Of a DNA stretch of 64,000 nucleotides, positions 44,232 through 53,400 are shown piece after piece. Origin of the DNA: Rippkaea orientalis PCC 8801 (GTDB lineage Bacteria; Cyanobacteriota; Cyanobacteriia; Cyanobacteriales; Microcystaceae); NCBI RefSeq assembly GCF_000021805.1, contig NC_011726.1, forward strand, positions 4,062,097-4,126,096. The letters run 5' to 3'. The translations under genes were made by a program, and so were the position numbers. Position 1 is the first letter of the stretch. The number at the start of each line of letters is the position of its first letter. The notes under the pieces were generated by a model that was not told the origin of the DNA, did not search any database, and saw only the letters and a list, made by a program, of their open reading frames with translations.

Positions 44232-45662
44232 ATGAGTGAACAGTTTGATTATGATTTAGTCATTATCGGGGCAGGAGTTGGCGGCCATGGTGCAGCTATC
44301 CATGCAGTACAATGTGGACTGAAAACCGCCATTATCGAAGCCAAAGACATGGGGGGAACCTGTGTTAACCGAGGCTGTATCCCCTCTAAAGCCCTCCTCG
44401 CAGCCTCAGGACGGGTTAGAGAACTACGGGACACCCATCACCTCAACAGTCTGGGTATTCAAGTCGGTGGGGTCAATTTTCAACGGGAAGCGATCGCCGA
44501 TCATGCTACTAATTTAGTTAATAAAATTCGCGGTGATCTCACCAATAGTCTAAAACGTCTCAAAGTCGATACCATCCACGGTTGGGGAAAAATTCTCGAT
44601 AGCCAAAAAGTCAGTGTATTGACCGATAATGGCGAAAAAATCATCACTGCTAAGGATATCATGCTCTGTCCAGGGTCGGTTCCCTTTGTCCCCCGTGGTG
44701 TCGAAATTGACCATAAAACCGTCTTTACCAGTGATGAGGCAGTAAAATTAGAAACCCTACCCCAATGGATCGCTATTATTGGAAGTGGCTACATCGGACT
44801 TGAATTTTCGGATATTTACACCGCTTTAGGTTGTGAAGTAACCATGATCGAAGCGTTAGACACCCTAATGCCAGGGTTTGATCCCGAAATTTCCAAACTC
44901 GCCGAACGAATCTTACTGAAATCCCGCGATATTGAGACGTATTCTGGCGTTTTTGCCACAAAAATTACCCCGGGATCTCCCGTCACCATTGAATTAACCG
45001 ATGCTAAAACAAAAGAGGTTATTGATGTCCTCGAAGTGGATGCCTGTTTAGTCGCAACCGGACGTATTCCAGCAACCAAGAACCTAGGGTTAGAAAACCG
45101 AGGAATTGAGACACAACGGGGCTTTATTCCCGTTAATGACCGTTTAGAAGTCCTCAAAGACGGAGAACCCGTTCCCCATCTCTGGGCGATTGGAGATGCC
45201 ACGGGTAAAATGATGTTAGCCCATGCTGCATCGGGTCAGGGGGTGATTGCCGTAGAAAATATCTGTGGACGCGATAAAACCATCGATTATCGTAGTATTC
45301 CGGCTGCTGCCTTTACCCATCCCGAAATTAGTTACGTTGGGTTAACGGAACCCCAAGCAAGGGAATTAGGCGAACAAGAAGGGTTTACCGTAGCGTCGGT
45401 TAAAACCTATTTTAAGGGCAATTCTAAGGCATTAGCCGAAGGAGAAACCGATGGTATCGCTAAAGTCGTTTTTCGCCAGGATACGGGCGAATTATTAGGC
45501 GTTCATATTATTGGCATCCATGCGTCCGATTTAATTCAAGAGGCCGCTAATGCGATCGCCCAACGTCAGTCTGTTACCCATTTAGCCTTTAACGTACATA
45601 CTCATCCTACCTTATCAGAAGTCCTCGATGAAGCTTTTAAACGCGCTGAAGTAGCCGTTTAA
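44232..45662 (+). CDS. lpdA: Dihydrolipoamide dehydrogenase
   Basis: 476 residues, E3 flavoprotein. FAD-binding [10 protein letters not shown], redox-active disulfide [16 protein letters not shown]-binding [17 protein letters not shown], second FAD motif [14 protein letters not shown], and C-terminal interface HTHPTLSE with the catalytic His-Glu pair. Serves 2-oxoacid dehydrogenase and/or glycine cleavage complexes. Followed by a GGTGGGCATTGCCCACC palindromic repeat. Confidence 0.97.
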   Translation: MSEQFDYDLVIIGAGVGGHGAAIHAVQCGLKTAIIEAKDMGGTCVNRGCIPSKALLAASGRVRELRDTHHLNSLGIQVGGVNFQREAIADHATNLVNKIRGDLTNSLKRLKVDTIHGWGKILDSQKVSVLTDNGEKIITAKDIMLCPGSVPFVPRGVEIDHKTVFTSDEAVKLETLPQWIAIIGSGYIGLEFSDIYTALGCEVTMIEALDTLMPGFDPEISKLAERILLKSRDIETYSGVFATKITPGSPVTIELTDAKTKEVIDVLEVDACLVATGRIPATKNLGLENRGIETQRGFIPVNDRLEVLKDGEPVPHLWAIGDATGKMMLAHAASGQGVIAVENICGRDKTIDYRSIPAAAFTHPEISYVGLTEPQARELGEQEGFTVASVKTYFKGNSKALAEGETDGIAKVVFRQDTGELLGVHIIGIHASDLIQEAANAIAQRQSVTHLAFNVHTHPTLSEVLDEAFKRAEVAV

Positions 45663-45666
45663 CCCC

Positions 45667-45691
45667 GTAGGGTGGGCATTGCCCACCTTAC
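45667..45691. repeat. Dispersed palindromic repeat, copy after lpdA
   Basis: GTAGGGTGGGCATTGCCCAC element identical in core to copies at 17309 and 50100; each arm pairs perfectly. Sits between converging genes, so a terminator role is plausible. Confidence 0.75.
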
Positions 45692-45743
45692 TGTATCTGA
45701 TTGTCAAATTCGCTAAAAGGCGACCCGGTTATTATGGGGCTGG

Positions 45744-46358
45744 CTACTTCTGAACTGCTGTAAATCCACCATCAACAACTAAGTTATGTCCAGTTACAAA
45801 CGCAGCCCCATCTGAACAAAGCCAAACTACTGTCTCAGCGATATCCTCTGGGACCCCAATACGTTGTAATGGAATCCCTGCGGCAACTTGCTCAAGCATT
45901 TCGGGGGGTGCTTGTGCCCATAAATCGGTTTTCACAGCACCAGGGCTAACAGTATTGATCCGAATTCCGTCAGCCGAATACTCAGCCGCCGCTGCACGAG
46001 AAAGGGCAATAACTCCAGCTTTTGCGGCTCCATAAGCTCCATAATTTGCAACACCAAGGAGTGCACCTTGAGAAGATGTGTTCACGATCGCGCCACCTCC
46101 TGATCGCTGCATCACAGGAATTTCATACTTCATAGATAGCCAAACTGATTTGAGATTCGCATTAATCTCAAAATCCCAATCTGCCTCTGACAAGTCAGCG
46201 ATTTTACCAGAAGTCCCAGAACCCGCGTTGTTAAAGGCGTAGTCCAGACGACCATAGGTTTCAACCGTCTTTTGAACCATTGCTTTAATATCAGATGCTT
46301 TCGTGACATCCGCTTGAACAAATACCGCTTCCCCACCTGCTTCTTTGACAAGATGAAC
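45744..46358 (-). pseudogene. Short-chain dehydrogenase, C-terminal part (gene split by IS4-type element)
   Basis: Encodes KEAGGEAVFVQADVTK onward: NNAG, the catalytic Ser (VNTSSQG) and YGAAKAG (YxxxK), and a normal SDR C-terminus ending DGGFTAVQK. The missing N-terminal part lies beyond the insertion element at 47978-48125. Removing the element and one target copy restores ESVHLVKEAGGE in frame. Confidence 0.9.
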
Positions 46359-47977
46359 TTGACGGGGTGACAAGGGTTGGAAAAGGCTCACCGTCAGGGA
46401 TTTAGAGATCAGCGATCGCCTGAAAAAATAGATTCAGCCCACCCGATAAACAGTACAAATAGTCTATCTAGACGAGAAAATGTCTAATTGTTAGAAATGA
46501 ACAGAATTAATCTGCCCTAAAATGATAAAAAGGCTTGTTCAGTCATCATGTTCTTTCATCATCATCTATGGATTTTTTGCCTTTCTATCAGGACTATTTA
46601 CAAAACGCATTATCAAAAAGTAAATTTTTACTTTTACGAATATTAATATGGCTTTTACAAGTTCATAAACAAGTTAGAATAGAACGGTTAGCGGCTTATC
46701 TTCCTCTTCCTATTCTATACGAAAGTCGTAGAAAGAAGATTCAAAGATTTTTAGTCGAACCGTGCTTAAGCCTTGTCTTATTATGGTTTCCTCTGATAAA
46801 ATTAATAGTAGAACGAGAATTTAAACCAGGAAGTCGTTTAACTTTAGTTTTGGATAGGACTCAGTGGCAGGATAAAAATGTGTTCATGATTAGTGTAGTT
46901 TGGAGAAAGAGAGCCTTCCCTATTTACTGGCAAATTCTAGAGAAAAAAGGAAGCAGCAACGTCAAAGAACAAATCGCTTTAATCCGACCGGTCTTGAAAT
47001 TATTTGCCGACTATGAGTTATTAATTTTAGGGGATAGGGAGTTTCATGGGGTAGAATTATCTTATTGGTTAAAGAAACGAAACCGAACGGCTAAAAATCC
47101 CATCTATTTTGCTTTTCGAGAAAGGAAAAATGTCTACATTAGAAGAAGTAAGAAGAATCAAAAACGCTTTCAAGATTTAACCCTGACCCCAGGAGTCAAA
47201 GTTTTTGAAAAAAACATTTTTATCACCAAGCAAAAAGGGTTTGGTCGCTTTAATGTATTGGCTTATCAGAAGAGAAAATATAGAAACCATCAGGAAGAAG
47301 AACCTTGGTTTATTATAACCAATTTAGATAACCCATCCGAAGTCATAAAATATTATAAAATCAGAGGTGGAATTGAAGCTATGTTTCGAGATTATAAGAG
47401 TGGAGGATATAATCTCGAAGGGAGTAAAGCTAATATTCATCGACTTACTAACTTGATTTTATTAATAGCTATTGCTTATACTTTATCGGCTTTAAAAGGG
47501 AAGTCAATTAAAAATAGAGGATATCAAAAGTATATATCTAGACTAACAGAACCGAAAAGACAAGTCAGAAGACATAGTGAATTTTGGGTAGGGCTATATG
47601 GACAAAGTTGGGTCTTAGCCTGGGATTTCTGTTACTTGTTTGTTGAACAAATTATGAGAATTAACCTTCACAAAATTAATGAATATAACCGAGGTTTAAA
47701 AGCCTTATCTGCTATTAGTTAATTTCCTCTTATTTCGTCGCATACATTGTAACCATGTAATCAGTTAAACAATAACTGATAAATTTATTGTATCATTTTT
47801 TCAGCTATTCAAATAATAATCGAAAAAAATTTCCCCCGCGCTTTTGTAACATTAATGAAGCCAATTGTAATAATAAAAAGCATTAGTGAGAGTTATTAAT
47901 AACGGGGATTTTAAATTTAAGTCAAGTCGGCAAACTACGCTCTGGTAAGCCTTTCCCAACTCTTGTCACCCCGTCAA
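46359..47977. mobile_element. IS4-type insertion sequence
   Basis: Ends in inverted repeats of about 34 bases with a few mismatches (TTGACGGGGTGACAAG at each tip, reading inward), flanked by a 10-bp direct repeat CAAGATGAAC (46349-46358 and 47978-47987; 11 bp if an ambiguous A is counted). One transposase gene inside. The long direct repeat is usual for the IS4 family. It interrupts an SDR gene. Confidence 0.9.
46535..47722 (+). CDS. IS4 family transposase
   Basis: 395 residues at most; MDFLPFYQDYLQ at 46568 (residue 12) may be the true start. DDE residues: LVLDRTQWQ (Asp), LLILGDREFHG (Asp), and YKIRGGIEAMFRDYKS, the Y-(2)-R-(3)-E-(6)-K signature of IS4 transposases. Frame intact. Divergent from both SDR fragments. 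Confidence 0.92.
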   Translation: MFSHHVLSSSSMDFLPFYQDYLQNALSKSKFLLLRILIWLLQVHKQVRIERLAAYLPLPILYESRRKKIQRFLVEPCLSLVLLWFPLIKLIVEREFKPGSRLTLVLDRTQWQDKNVFMISVVWRKRAFPIYWQILEKKGSSNVKEQIALIRPVLKLFADYELLILGDREFHGVELSYWLKKRNRTAKNPIYFAFRERKNVYIRRSKKNQKRFQDLTLTPGVKVFEKNIFITKQKGFGRFNVLAYQKRKYRNHQEEEPWFIITNLDNPSEVIKYYKIRGGIEAMFRDYKSGGYNLEGSKANIHRLTNLILLIAIAYTLSALKGKSIKNRGYQKYISRLTEPKRQVRRHSEFWVGLYGQSWVLAWDFCYLFVEQIMRINLHKINEYNRGLKALSAIS

Positions 47978-48125
47978 CAAGATGAACGCTTTCTTCTCCC
48001 TTCTCTGCGCGGCGAGCCACGATCACAACGCTTGCTCCAGCTTTGCCAAATGCGATCGCAGTTGCACGACCGATACCAGAACTTGCTCCCGTCACAATTG
48101 CGACTTTACCAGCCATTGAACTCAT
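47978..48125 (-). pseudogene. Short-chain dehydrogenase, N-terminal part
   Basis: Starts at ATG 48125 (GGAG upstream) with AGKVAIVTGASSGIGRATAIAF, the NAD(P)-binding TGxxxGIG motif, and runs to ESVHLV, where the IS4-type element begins. After that the frame enters the element and soon stops. Together with 45744-46358 it was one SDR of about 255 residues. Confidence 0.9.
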
Positions 48126-48297
48126 GCTTTGCACTCCTGCTCAGTGTATTTTGGAATTACTCCGCTAATCCTAGCTCAGCTAACCTTCGCACTTGTAGAT
48201 GACTTTCAAAAAGACTCTTTAGCAATAACCAAACCCGCATCACTATATTGGTATAAAAACTTACCCTTTTAATAAGTGCGATCGCAGCGCAGATCTT

Positions 48298-48360
48298 GTA
48301 GGGTGGATAAATAGATAGAATGAAGGATGAAAGCAAATGATTAAGATTTGCCCACCCTAC
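48298..48360. repeat. Inverted repeat GTAGGGTGG...CCCACCCTAC
   Basis: Terminal arms GTAGGGTGG and CCACCCTAC surround about 44 bases; the arms are those of the shorter palindromes at 17309, 45667 and 50100. Located upstream of a Uma2 gene. Confidence 0.6.
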
Positions 48361-48394
48361 TTTTTAAGCCTAGTAAATCTATTATTTTTAATCA

Positions 48395-48970
48395 ATGCTT
48401 ACAACAATAAATCAAAAATCAATTCTTTCCCTTAAGGAATTTCTCGCCCTTCCAGAAACGAATCCTGCTAGTGAATATTGTCATGGAGTCGTTATCCAAA
48501 AACCCATGCCTAAAGGAAAACATAGTCGTATTCAAAGCCGTCTAGCCAGAACCATTGATCAAGTTGCAGAAGATCGAAAAATTGCCCTAGCTTTAACAGA
48601 ATTGCGTTGTAATTTTGCTGGACGTTCAATTGTGCCAGATATTGCTGTCATTCGTTGGGAAAATTTGCCCAGAGATTCAGAGGGAGAAATCGCCGATCAA
48701 TTTAATCGTTATCCTGATTGGATTATTGAAATCATCTCTCCTGAACAATCAGTAACATTAGTAATGGAAAAGATTATTTTTTGTTTAAAACAGGGAACAG
48801 AACTCGGTTGGCTAATTGATCCTACGACAAAATCCGTCACAGTTTTCCAAACTGGACTACCAAAAATATACCTTGCCCAATCAGAAAATGCTGAGCCTTT
48901 AGAGGTGATAAAAGGCTTACAAAATTGGCAAATTTCAGCACAAGATATTTTTACTTGGTTGAAGGTTTAA
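48395..48970 (+). CDS. Uma2 family putative nuclease
   Basis: 191 residues. Core: CHGVVIQKPMPKGKHSRIQSRL, SIVPDIAVIRWENLP (Asp), DWIIEIISPEQSVTLVMEKIIFCL (Glu, and Lys from MEKI) and ELGWLIDPTTKSV. Typical cyanobacterial Uma2. Standalone; function unknown. Confidence 0.85.
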   Translation: MLTTINQKSILSLKEFLALPETNPASEYCHGVVIQKPMPKGKHSRIQSRLARTIDQVAEDRKIALALTELRCNFAGRSIVPDIAVIRWENLPRDSEGEIADQFNRYPDWIIEIISPEQSVTLVMEKIIFCLKQGTELGWLIDPTTKSVTVFQTGLPKIYLAQSENAEPLEVIKGLQNWQISAQDIFTWLKV

Positions 48971-49053
48971 CTCAGATCTTGCACCTTATATTCATGAAAT
49001 TTTTAATCTTGGCTTTAAATTAGCTGGCGCAAGATAAAGCACTGTTTTATTAC

Positions 49054-49419
49054 TTAACGATTTTTTTGCTCAGATGAGACAAAAATTCCATCACTTATTT
49101 TTTGTCCTCCTCCTGTCATCTTATCAATAAGATGTAATTGGGCAAAAAGTGAGTCAGGAACGCAATAACTAAAATAGCGATCGCCTTCAGCTTCTAGTAA
49201 TTGTAACTCCTTAGAGATTGTTTTTCGTGCGTATTTAGTGGCTATCCAGGCAGCTAATTCATCATCACCTTGCTGAACTCTCCATTGAAAGTCATTCCAA
49301 TGCCAATATCTTCCTTGAGTATCAGTTGCTCCATATTTCCCCAGTAACGGGATGAAATTTTTAGGGTCTACTTCTTGTAATAGCTTGCTAAAAGACTTAG
49401 GAACTTTAATTTTTCCCAT
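49054..49419 (-). CDS. Truncated protein resembling the N-terminal domain of Fic-type proteins
   Basis: 121 residues. YGATDTQGRYWHWNDFQWRVQQGDDELAAWIATKYAR and YFSYCVPDSLFAQLHLIDKMTGG resemble the region that precedes the catalytic domain in some Fic family proteins. The Fic core (HPFxxGNGR) is absent: the frame ends soon after MTGGG with an unrelated tail. Only about 80 bases separate it from the convergent Uma2 gene. Either a remnant or a small protein reusing this domain; moderate certainty on the family. Confidence 0.5.
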   Translation of the reverse strand: MGKIKVPKSFSKLLQEVDPKNFIPLLGKYGATDTQGRYWHWNDFQWRVQQGDDELAAWIATKYARKTISKELQLLEAEGDRYFSYCVPDSLFAQLHLIDKMTGGGQKISDGIFVSSEQKNR

Positions 49420-49596
49420 TAACAGTTCTTTAACTTAATTCTCATTTTTTGAGTTTACCATAGTTTCAAGAAATATAAACGTAATTTTTTTATTTTGCGT
49501 TTGTCCTTTGGCTGTATGAGTTATCTTGGTGCAATTGTTAAGAAATTGTATTAAAATTTAATAAATAGTAACGTTTGCATCAGAGTGTTTAATCCC

Positions 49597-50094
49597 ATGA
49601 CAACAGCACAAGCACCTGCCTCCATTTACGACCTTTCTGCCACCAGTATTAATGGCACTCCCGTGTCCTTAAGCGACTACAAAGATAAAGTCTTACTAAT
49701 CGTCAATACCGCCAGTCAATGTGGCTTTACACCTCAATATAAGGGATTACAGGCTTTATATGACCAATATGCCAGCCAAGGGTTAGTGGTTTTAGGCTTT
49801 CCCTGTAACCAATTCGGACAACAGGAACCTGGAACCGCCGATCAAATTCAGTCGTTTTGTGAAGTAAACTTTGGGGTTTCCTTTCCCCTGTTTCAGAAAA
49901 TCGATGTCAATGGCAGCAATGCCCATCCATTGTATCAATATTTAACGAAAGCTGTTCCTGGTATTTTGGGAATTGAAGCCATTAAATGGAATTTCACCAA
50001 ATTTCTAGTTGATCGCAGTGGCAAAGTCGTTAAACGCTATCCTCCCACCACCAAACCTGAAGATATAGCCAAAGATATTCAAGCATTACTATAA
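49597..50094 (+). CDS. Glutathione peroxidase-like thiol peroxidase
   Basis: 165 residues from ATG 49597 (a GTG at 49585 is in frame). NTASQCGFTPQYKGL holds the peroxidatic Cys (not selenocysteine); FPCNQFGQQEPG supplies Gln and the WNFTKFLVDRSGKVV strand the catalytic Trp/Asn. Reduces hydroperoxides, in cyanobacteria often with NADPH or thioredoxin. Followed by a GGTGGGCATTGCCCACC palindrome. Confidence 0.95.
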   Translation: MTTAQAPASIYDLSATSINGTPVSLSDYKDKVLLIVNTASQCGFTPQYKGLQALYDQYASQGLVVLGFPCNQFGQQEPGTADQIQSFCEVNFGVSFPLFQKIDVNGSNAHPLYQYLTKAVPGILGIEAIKWNFTKFLVDRSGKVVKRYPPTTKPEDIAKDIQALL

Positions 50095-50099
50095 AACTC

Positions 50100-50124
50100 G
50101 TAGGGTGGGCATTGCCCACCTTAC
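50100..50124. repeat. Dispersed palindromic repeat, copy after glutathione peroxidase gene
   Basis: Same 25-base element as at 45667-45691, between two convergent genes. Confidence 0.75.
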
Positions 50125-50149
50125 TGTTGAATACCATTACTAATGGTAG

Positions 50150-50587
50150 CTATATTAGACCTGCATCTCGTTGTCTCCAAAATTCATCACGCTTAGCTTG
50201 ATCAGCTTCTAATTTAGCTTTTCTCGCGGCTGCTAAGTCCTGATTTAACTTATCGGCGATCGCTTGCTCTAATTTATAAGTATCCATGCTACGAACTGTT
50301 AAAACAGGTTGAAAAATTTGAATGATTTTTGCGCCAATTTCTGTCAAGGGTTGTTCTTGAGTTTGACTAGAATAGCGTTTTCCCATCATGACATACCAAG
50401 CAAACATTTCACAATTATTGCTATGGATATTATAAACCCCAAACTGCTCAGGATAATGACTCACTCTCTGTTTTTGCTCAGCAATTGTATTAAAATAATC
50501 ACGATTAGATAGTGAATCTACGCAAACCTCAGCCACTTTTTGCCGAGAAATTGTTCCTTCAAACAGCGTATCTGTGGATGACATCAC
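50150..50587 (-). CDS. Chimeric ORF: SDR fragment joined to LRAT/NlpC-like C-terminus
   Basis: 145 residues. Residues 1-35 (MSSTDTLFEGTISRQKVAEV...SNRDYFNTI) duplicate the end of the SDR at 51256-51885; the DNA copy spans about 50487-50625. After residue 36 the sequence switches to VYNIHSNNCEMFAWYVMMGKRYSSQ, the NCE-F motif of LRAT/H-box phospholipase-like proteins, then a helical Lys/Ala-rich tail. It looks like a 5'-truncated LRAT-type gene fused to a duplicated SDR piece. Whether it is expressed is unknown. Confidence 0.6.
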   Translation of the reverse strand: MMSSTDTLFEGTISRQKVAEVCVDSLSNRDYFNTIAEQKQRVSHYPEQFGVYNIHSNNCEMFAWYVMMGKRYSSQTQEQPLTEIGAKIIQIFQPVLTVRSMDTYKLEQAIADKLNQDLAAARKAKLEADQAKRDEFWRQRDAGLI

Positions 50588-50628
50588 AATAGGATTCGAG
50601 TTATTCTCGCTTTTAAGACCACCAGTAG
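50487..50628 (-). repeat. About 140-bp direct repeat, copy 1 (SDR gene 3' portion)
   Basis: Nearly identical to 51298-51440, with about five substitutions. The copy begins at the GTATTAAAATAATCAC border, within the codons for FNTI. Confidence 0.85.
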
Positions 50629-50629
50629 A

Positions 50630-51217
50630 TTAAATTCCATTACTAAAGATTTTGACAGCTTCTAATTTAGAAGGCATTAACACACAATCTTCTAATAATT
50701 TAAAATTCAAATTAGGCAGTAAATTACTCTGAAAAATTTGTTGATATTGCTCATTTTGTAAATAATAAATACAAAACTTATTATTTTGCCAGAGCCAAAC
50801 CTCTTGAATCTTAAACCGCTTATATTTCTCAAGTTTTTTAACACTCCCGCTGGTAATATTAACCTCGATCACTAAATCAGGATGCTCTTTTTTCTCCCCA
50901 ATATAATAGGACTCATCAGGTTCAAAAGAGACTTCTTTCTCCTCTAACTCACGGGTAGCACTTCCCACTGGGATAAACTCAATTTCTTTTTGTAAAAAAT
51001 AGATTCCTAATAAAAGCGCAATCATACTTTTAATGGTTTCGTGTTCTTCTCCTAGCGTCATGAACTCAATCACTCCATCCAAATAAGAAATTTTGGTTCC
51101 TGATTGTTGTTCAATCAAAGATTGAATGGCTTTAAATTGTTGCCAATTATAATACCCAGGTAAGGTAAATTGTTGCTCTTTAACAGATCTACTTTGAGTA
51201 ATGATGACTGTATTCAT
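50630..51217 (-). CDS. Uma2 family putative nuclease
   Basis: 195 residues. Core motifs: ISYLDGVIEFMTLGEEHETIKSM, VSFEPDESYYIGE with the acidic residue, HPDLVIEVNITSGSVKKLEKYKRF (Asp-Glu...Lys) and VWLWQNNKFCIY. It sits between the two copies of the SDR repeat, so the 140-bp duplication flanks this gene. Confidence 0.85.
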   Translation of the reverse strand: MNTVIITQSRSVKEQQFTLPGYYNWQQFKAIQSLIEQQSGTKISYLDGVIEFMTLGEEHETIKSMIALLLGIYFLQKEIEFIPVGSATRELEEKEVSFEPDESYYIGEKKEHPDLVIEVNITSGSVKKLEKYKRFKIQEVWLWQNNKFCIYYLQNEQYQQIFQSNLLPNLNFKLLEDCVLMPSKLEAVKIFSNGI

Positions 51218-51255
51218 ATGGCTTCAATCGATGAAATAGGATAGCGTGTAAAAGA

Positions 51256-51885
51256 TTAAACAGAAACAGCCTCCGATTGAGTCACCACTTCAAGAATTGT
51301 ATTAAAATAATCACAATTAGATAGTGAATCTACGCAAACCTCAGCCACTTTTTGCCGAGGAATTGTCCCTTCAAACAGCGTATCTGCGGATGACATCACA
51401 ATAGGATTCGAGTTATTCTCGTTTTTAAGACCACCAGGACGGACGATGGTATAAGTCAAACCGCTATTTTGGAGATAGGTTTCTGCCTGTTTTTTCCAAT
51501 ATAAGACCAACCAAAATAAGTTCAATGGGTGAAAAAACTGAGAGACACAAAGGGAAGAAACCAAGACAAACTGTTCAATGTCTTTAGCTTTAGCCACGTC
51601 CACCAGATTTTTTGTCCCTTGATAGTCTACCTGATAGGGTCCTGTGGGATCGAGGCTCGGTCTAGCACCTGTAGCACAGAGTAGGACTGTACAATCGGTT
51701 ATGGCTTGCTTTAAACTATCGAGTTTAAGAACATCTCCCACCACTAACTCAGCTTCTGGAGGTAAAACAGTCTTAGCGGTTTCTAGGTCTCGGACTAAAG
51801 CGCGGACCCCAATCTGACGCTTAACCAATTCTTGAACAATTCTGCGACCCGTTTCTCCCGTCGCTCCTGCTACCAATGCTTTCAT
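51256..51885 (-). CDS. NAD(P)-binding SDR, atypical (NmrA-like)
   Basis: 209 residues. Rossmann motif ALVAGATGETGRRIVQEL at the N-terminus, DCTVLLCATGARPS, VLVSSLCVSQF in place of the classical YxxxK, and TYLQNSGLTYTIVRPGGL. Complete atypical SDR of the plant/cyanobacterial NmrA-like class. Part of its 3' end is duplicated at 50487-50628. Confidence 0.85.
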   Translation of the reverse strand: MKALVAGATGETGRRIVQELVKRQIGVRALVRDLETAKTVLPPEAELVVGDVLKLDSLKQAITDCTVLLCATGARPSLDPTGPYQVDYQGTKNLVDVAKAKDIEQFVLVSSLCVSQFFHPLNLFWLVLYWKKQAETYLQNSGLTYTIVRPGGLKNENNSNPIVMSSADTLFEGTIPRQKVAEVCVDSLSNCDYFNTILEVVTQSEAVSV

Positions 51886-52131
51886 CTGTTGTTCCTTGAG
51901 TAATAGTTGATTTATGAGTGTAGTATCTCTTGAATTGTATCAAGTTACCTGGCTTACTATCAGCTTCCATGATTAAAATCCGTTATTTTCTCTAGCCTTT
52001 TCTCTCAGGTCAAGTACCAACAGAATGTCAAGCTTTTTTGTTTTTGCTGAACTCCCTCCTACATGACTTTCAAAAAGCGCGATTTTTTTAAAAGATCAGT
52101 TAACCTAAAATATAGATGATCAAGGTTCATT

Positions 52132-52842
52132 ATGGAATGCCAATGGATTCAAAATACAGCGACTGATTTGCCTTCACTGTCGGAAAGTTTGACGGATAAC
52201 CCTGTTCATTTTCGGACGGAATTTGTCGGCTACATGGAAATGTACAGTAATGTTCAAACAGTTGCTGAATACCTCAATGCTCATCAAGGGTGGTTTCGTC
52301 GTTGTGCTGCACCGATGAAAACGGAAACCATTGGCAATAACGGCTATATTCTAACAGTAGGACGGTTCGGGTCTTGTGGCTATGAAGTTGAGCCTAAAAT
52401 TGCCGTGATTTTGCATCCCCCCCAAGGAAGAGTCTATTGGATGAATACCATTCCCATTCCTGGGGAAACCAATTTAGGGTATGAGGTTGACTATCAAGCG
52501 TGCATGGAATTAACAGAAATTCCGGTTGAATTAGCGGGAAAAGGGTTAGAAAAAGTCTATAAAAAGCATGGCCTATCAACTTTACCAGAAGTCATTACTA
52601 AGGTTGAATGGCAACTCAAAATGGATGTAGCGGTTCAATTTCCGAAGTTTATCTATAAATTACCCCTAGGGATTATTGAAAAAACAGGCGATCGCGTTTT
52701 AAGTGAGATTATTCGTCAAGTTTCGCCACGTCTGACTTACAAAGTCCAAGAAGACTTCCACGAACGATGGAATCTTCCCCTTCCTCCCAAAAATAGTCGT
52801 CATCTCCAACGGGTTCTAACCTCTGAAGTACAAGCAGCTTAG
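52132..52842 (+). CDS. DUF1997 family protein
   Basis: 236 residues. HFRTEFVGYMEMYSNVQTVAEYL...HQGWFRRCAAPMKTETIGNNGY and GRFGSCGYEVEPKIAVILHPP are typical of this cyanobacterial/plastid family of unknown function. No signal peptide or membrane segment. Followed by the long palindromic repeat described at 52873. Confidence 0.88.
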   Translation: MECQWIQNTATDLPSLSESLTDNPVHFRTEFVGYMEMYSNVQTVAEYLNAHQGWFRRCAAPMKTETIGNNGYILTVGRFGSCGYEVEPKIAVILHPPQGRVYWMNTIPIPGETNLGYEVDYQACMELTEIPVELAGKGLEKVYKKHGLSTLPEVITKVEWQLKMDVAVQFPKFIYKLPLGIIEKTGDRVLSEIIRQVSPRLTYKVQEDFHERWNLPLPPKNSRHLQRVLTSEVQAA

Positions 52843-53400
52843 TGTTGAGATTCCCATCAAATTAAATTCGAGGACGAACGCAATTTGTCCCTACAGCAAC
52901 GTTGTTGTACATCAATGGTAGGTGTATTGTGTTCGCCCAAAATATACATAGACGAACGTCTATAGATTACTATTAATGTATAGCACTATCTATTAAGATG
53001 ATATAAAAAAGTACAAAAAAAGACCAGCTAGTATTGCTAGACTGATTAATGACTAGAGAGATTGCTAGTTCTGATTCCCCTCAATAAAAGGCTCAGTAAT
53101 TACTAATATTTTGAGCTAAAAGTTGAGCTAACACAATTAACTCTTTGTCTCTCTATCAATTCACTAGACTAACACTAACTGCTCCTCTGTTGTTCCCTAA
53201 CCACTTTTTATTGTGCAGCATCCATCACCGATACCACAACCTAAATTTAGGATTTTAAGATCCGAACTTAAGAAGGATTAGTTAAAGATGGGAAAATAGG
53301 CAATCTCTTGTGTGAGCATTTCTGGAGAATTCCTTAAAGTCAAAAGGGGGTTAGACCAAAAACTTGAAAAATAGAATTATTAAAGTTATGGATAGTAGAG
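52843..53400. other. Intergenic region between DUF1997 gene and pfkA
   Basis: About 560 bases without a gene. Holds the dispersed palindromic repeat at 52873-52938. Around 53025-53080 the tetramer CTAG recurs (CTAGTATTGCTAG, ACTAGAGAG, GCTAG). The rest should contain the pfkA promoter and leader; no riboswitch recognised. Confidence 0.45.
52873..52938. repeat. Long dispersed palindromic repeat, second copy
   Basis: GACGAACGCAATTTGTCCCT ... GTGTTCGCCC; diverged copy of the element at 20211-20277 with the same ends and core order. Confidence 0.65.
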
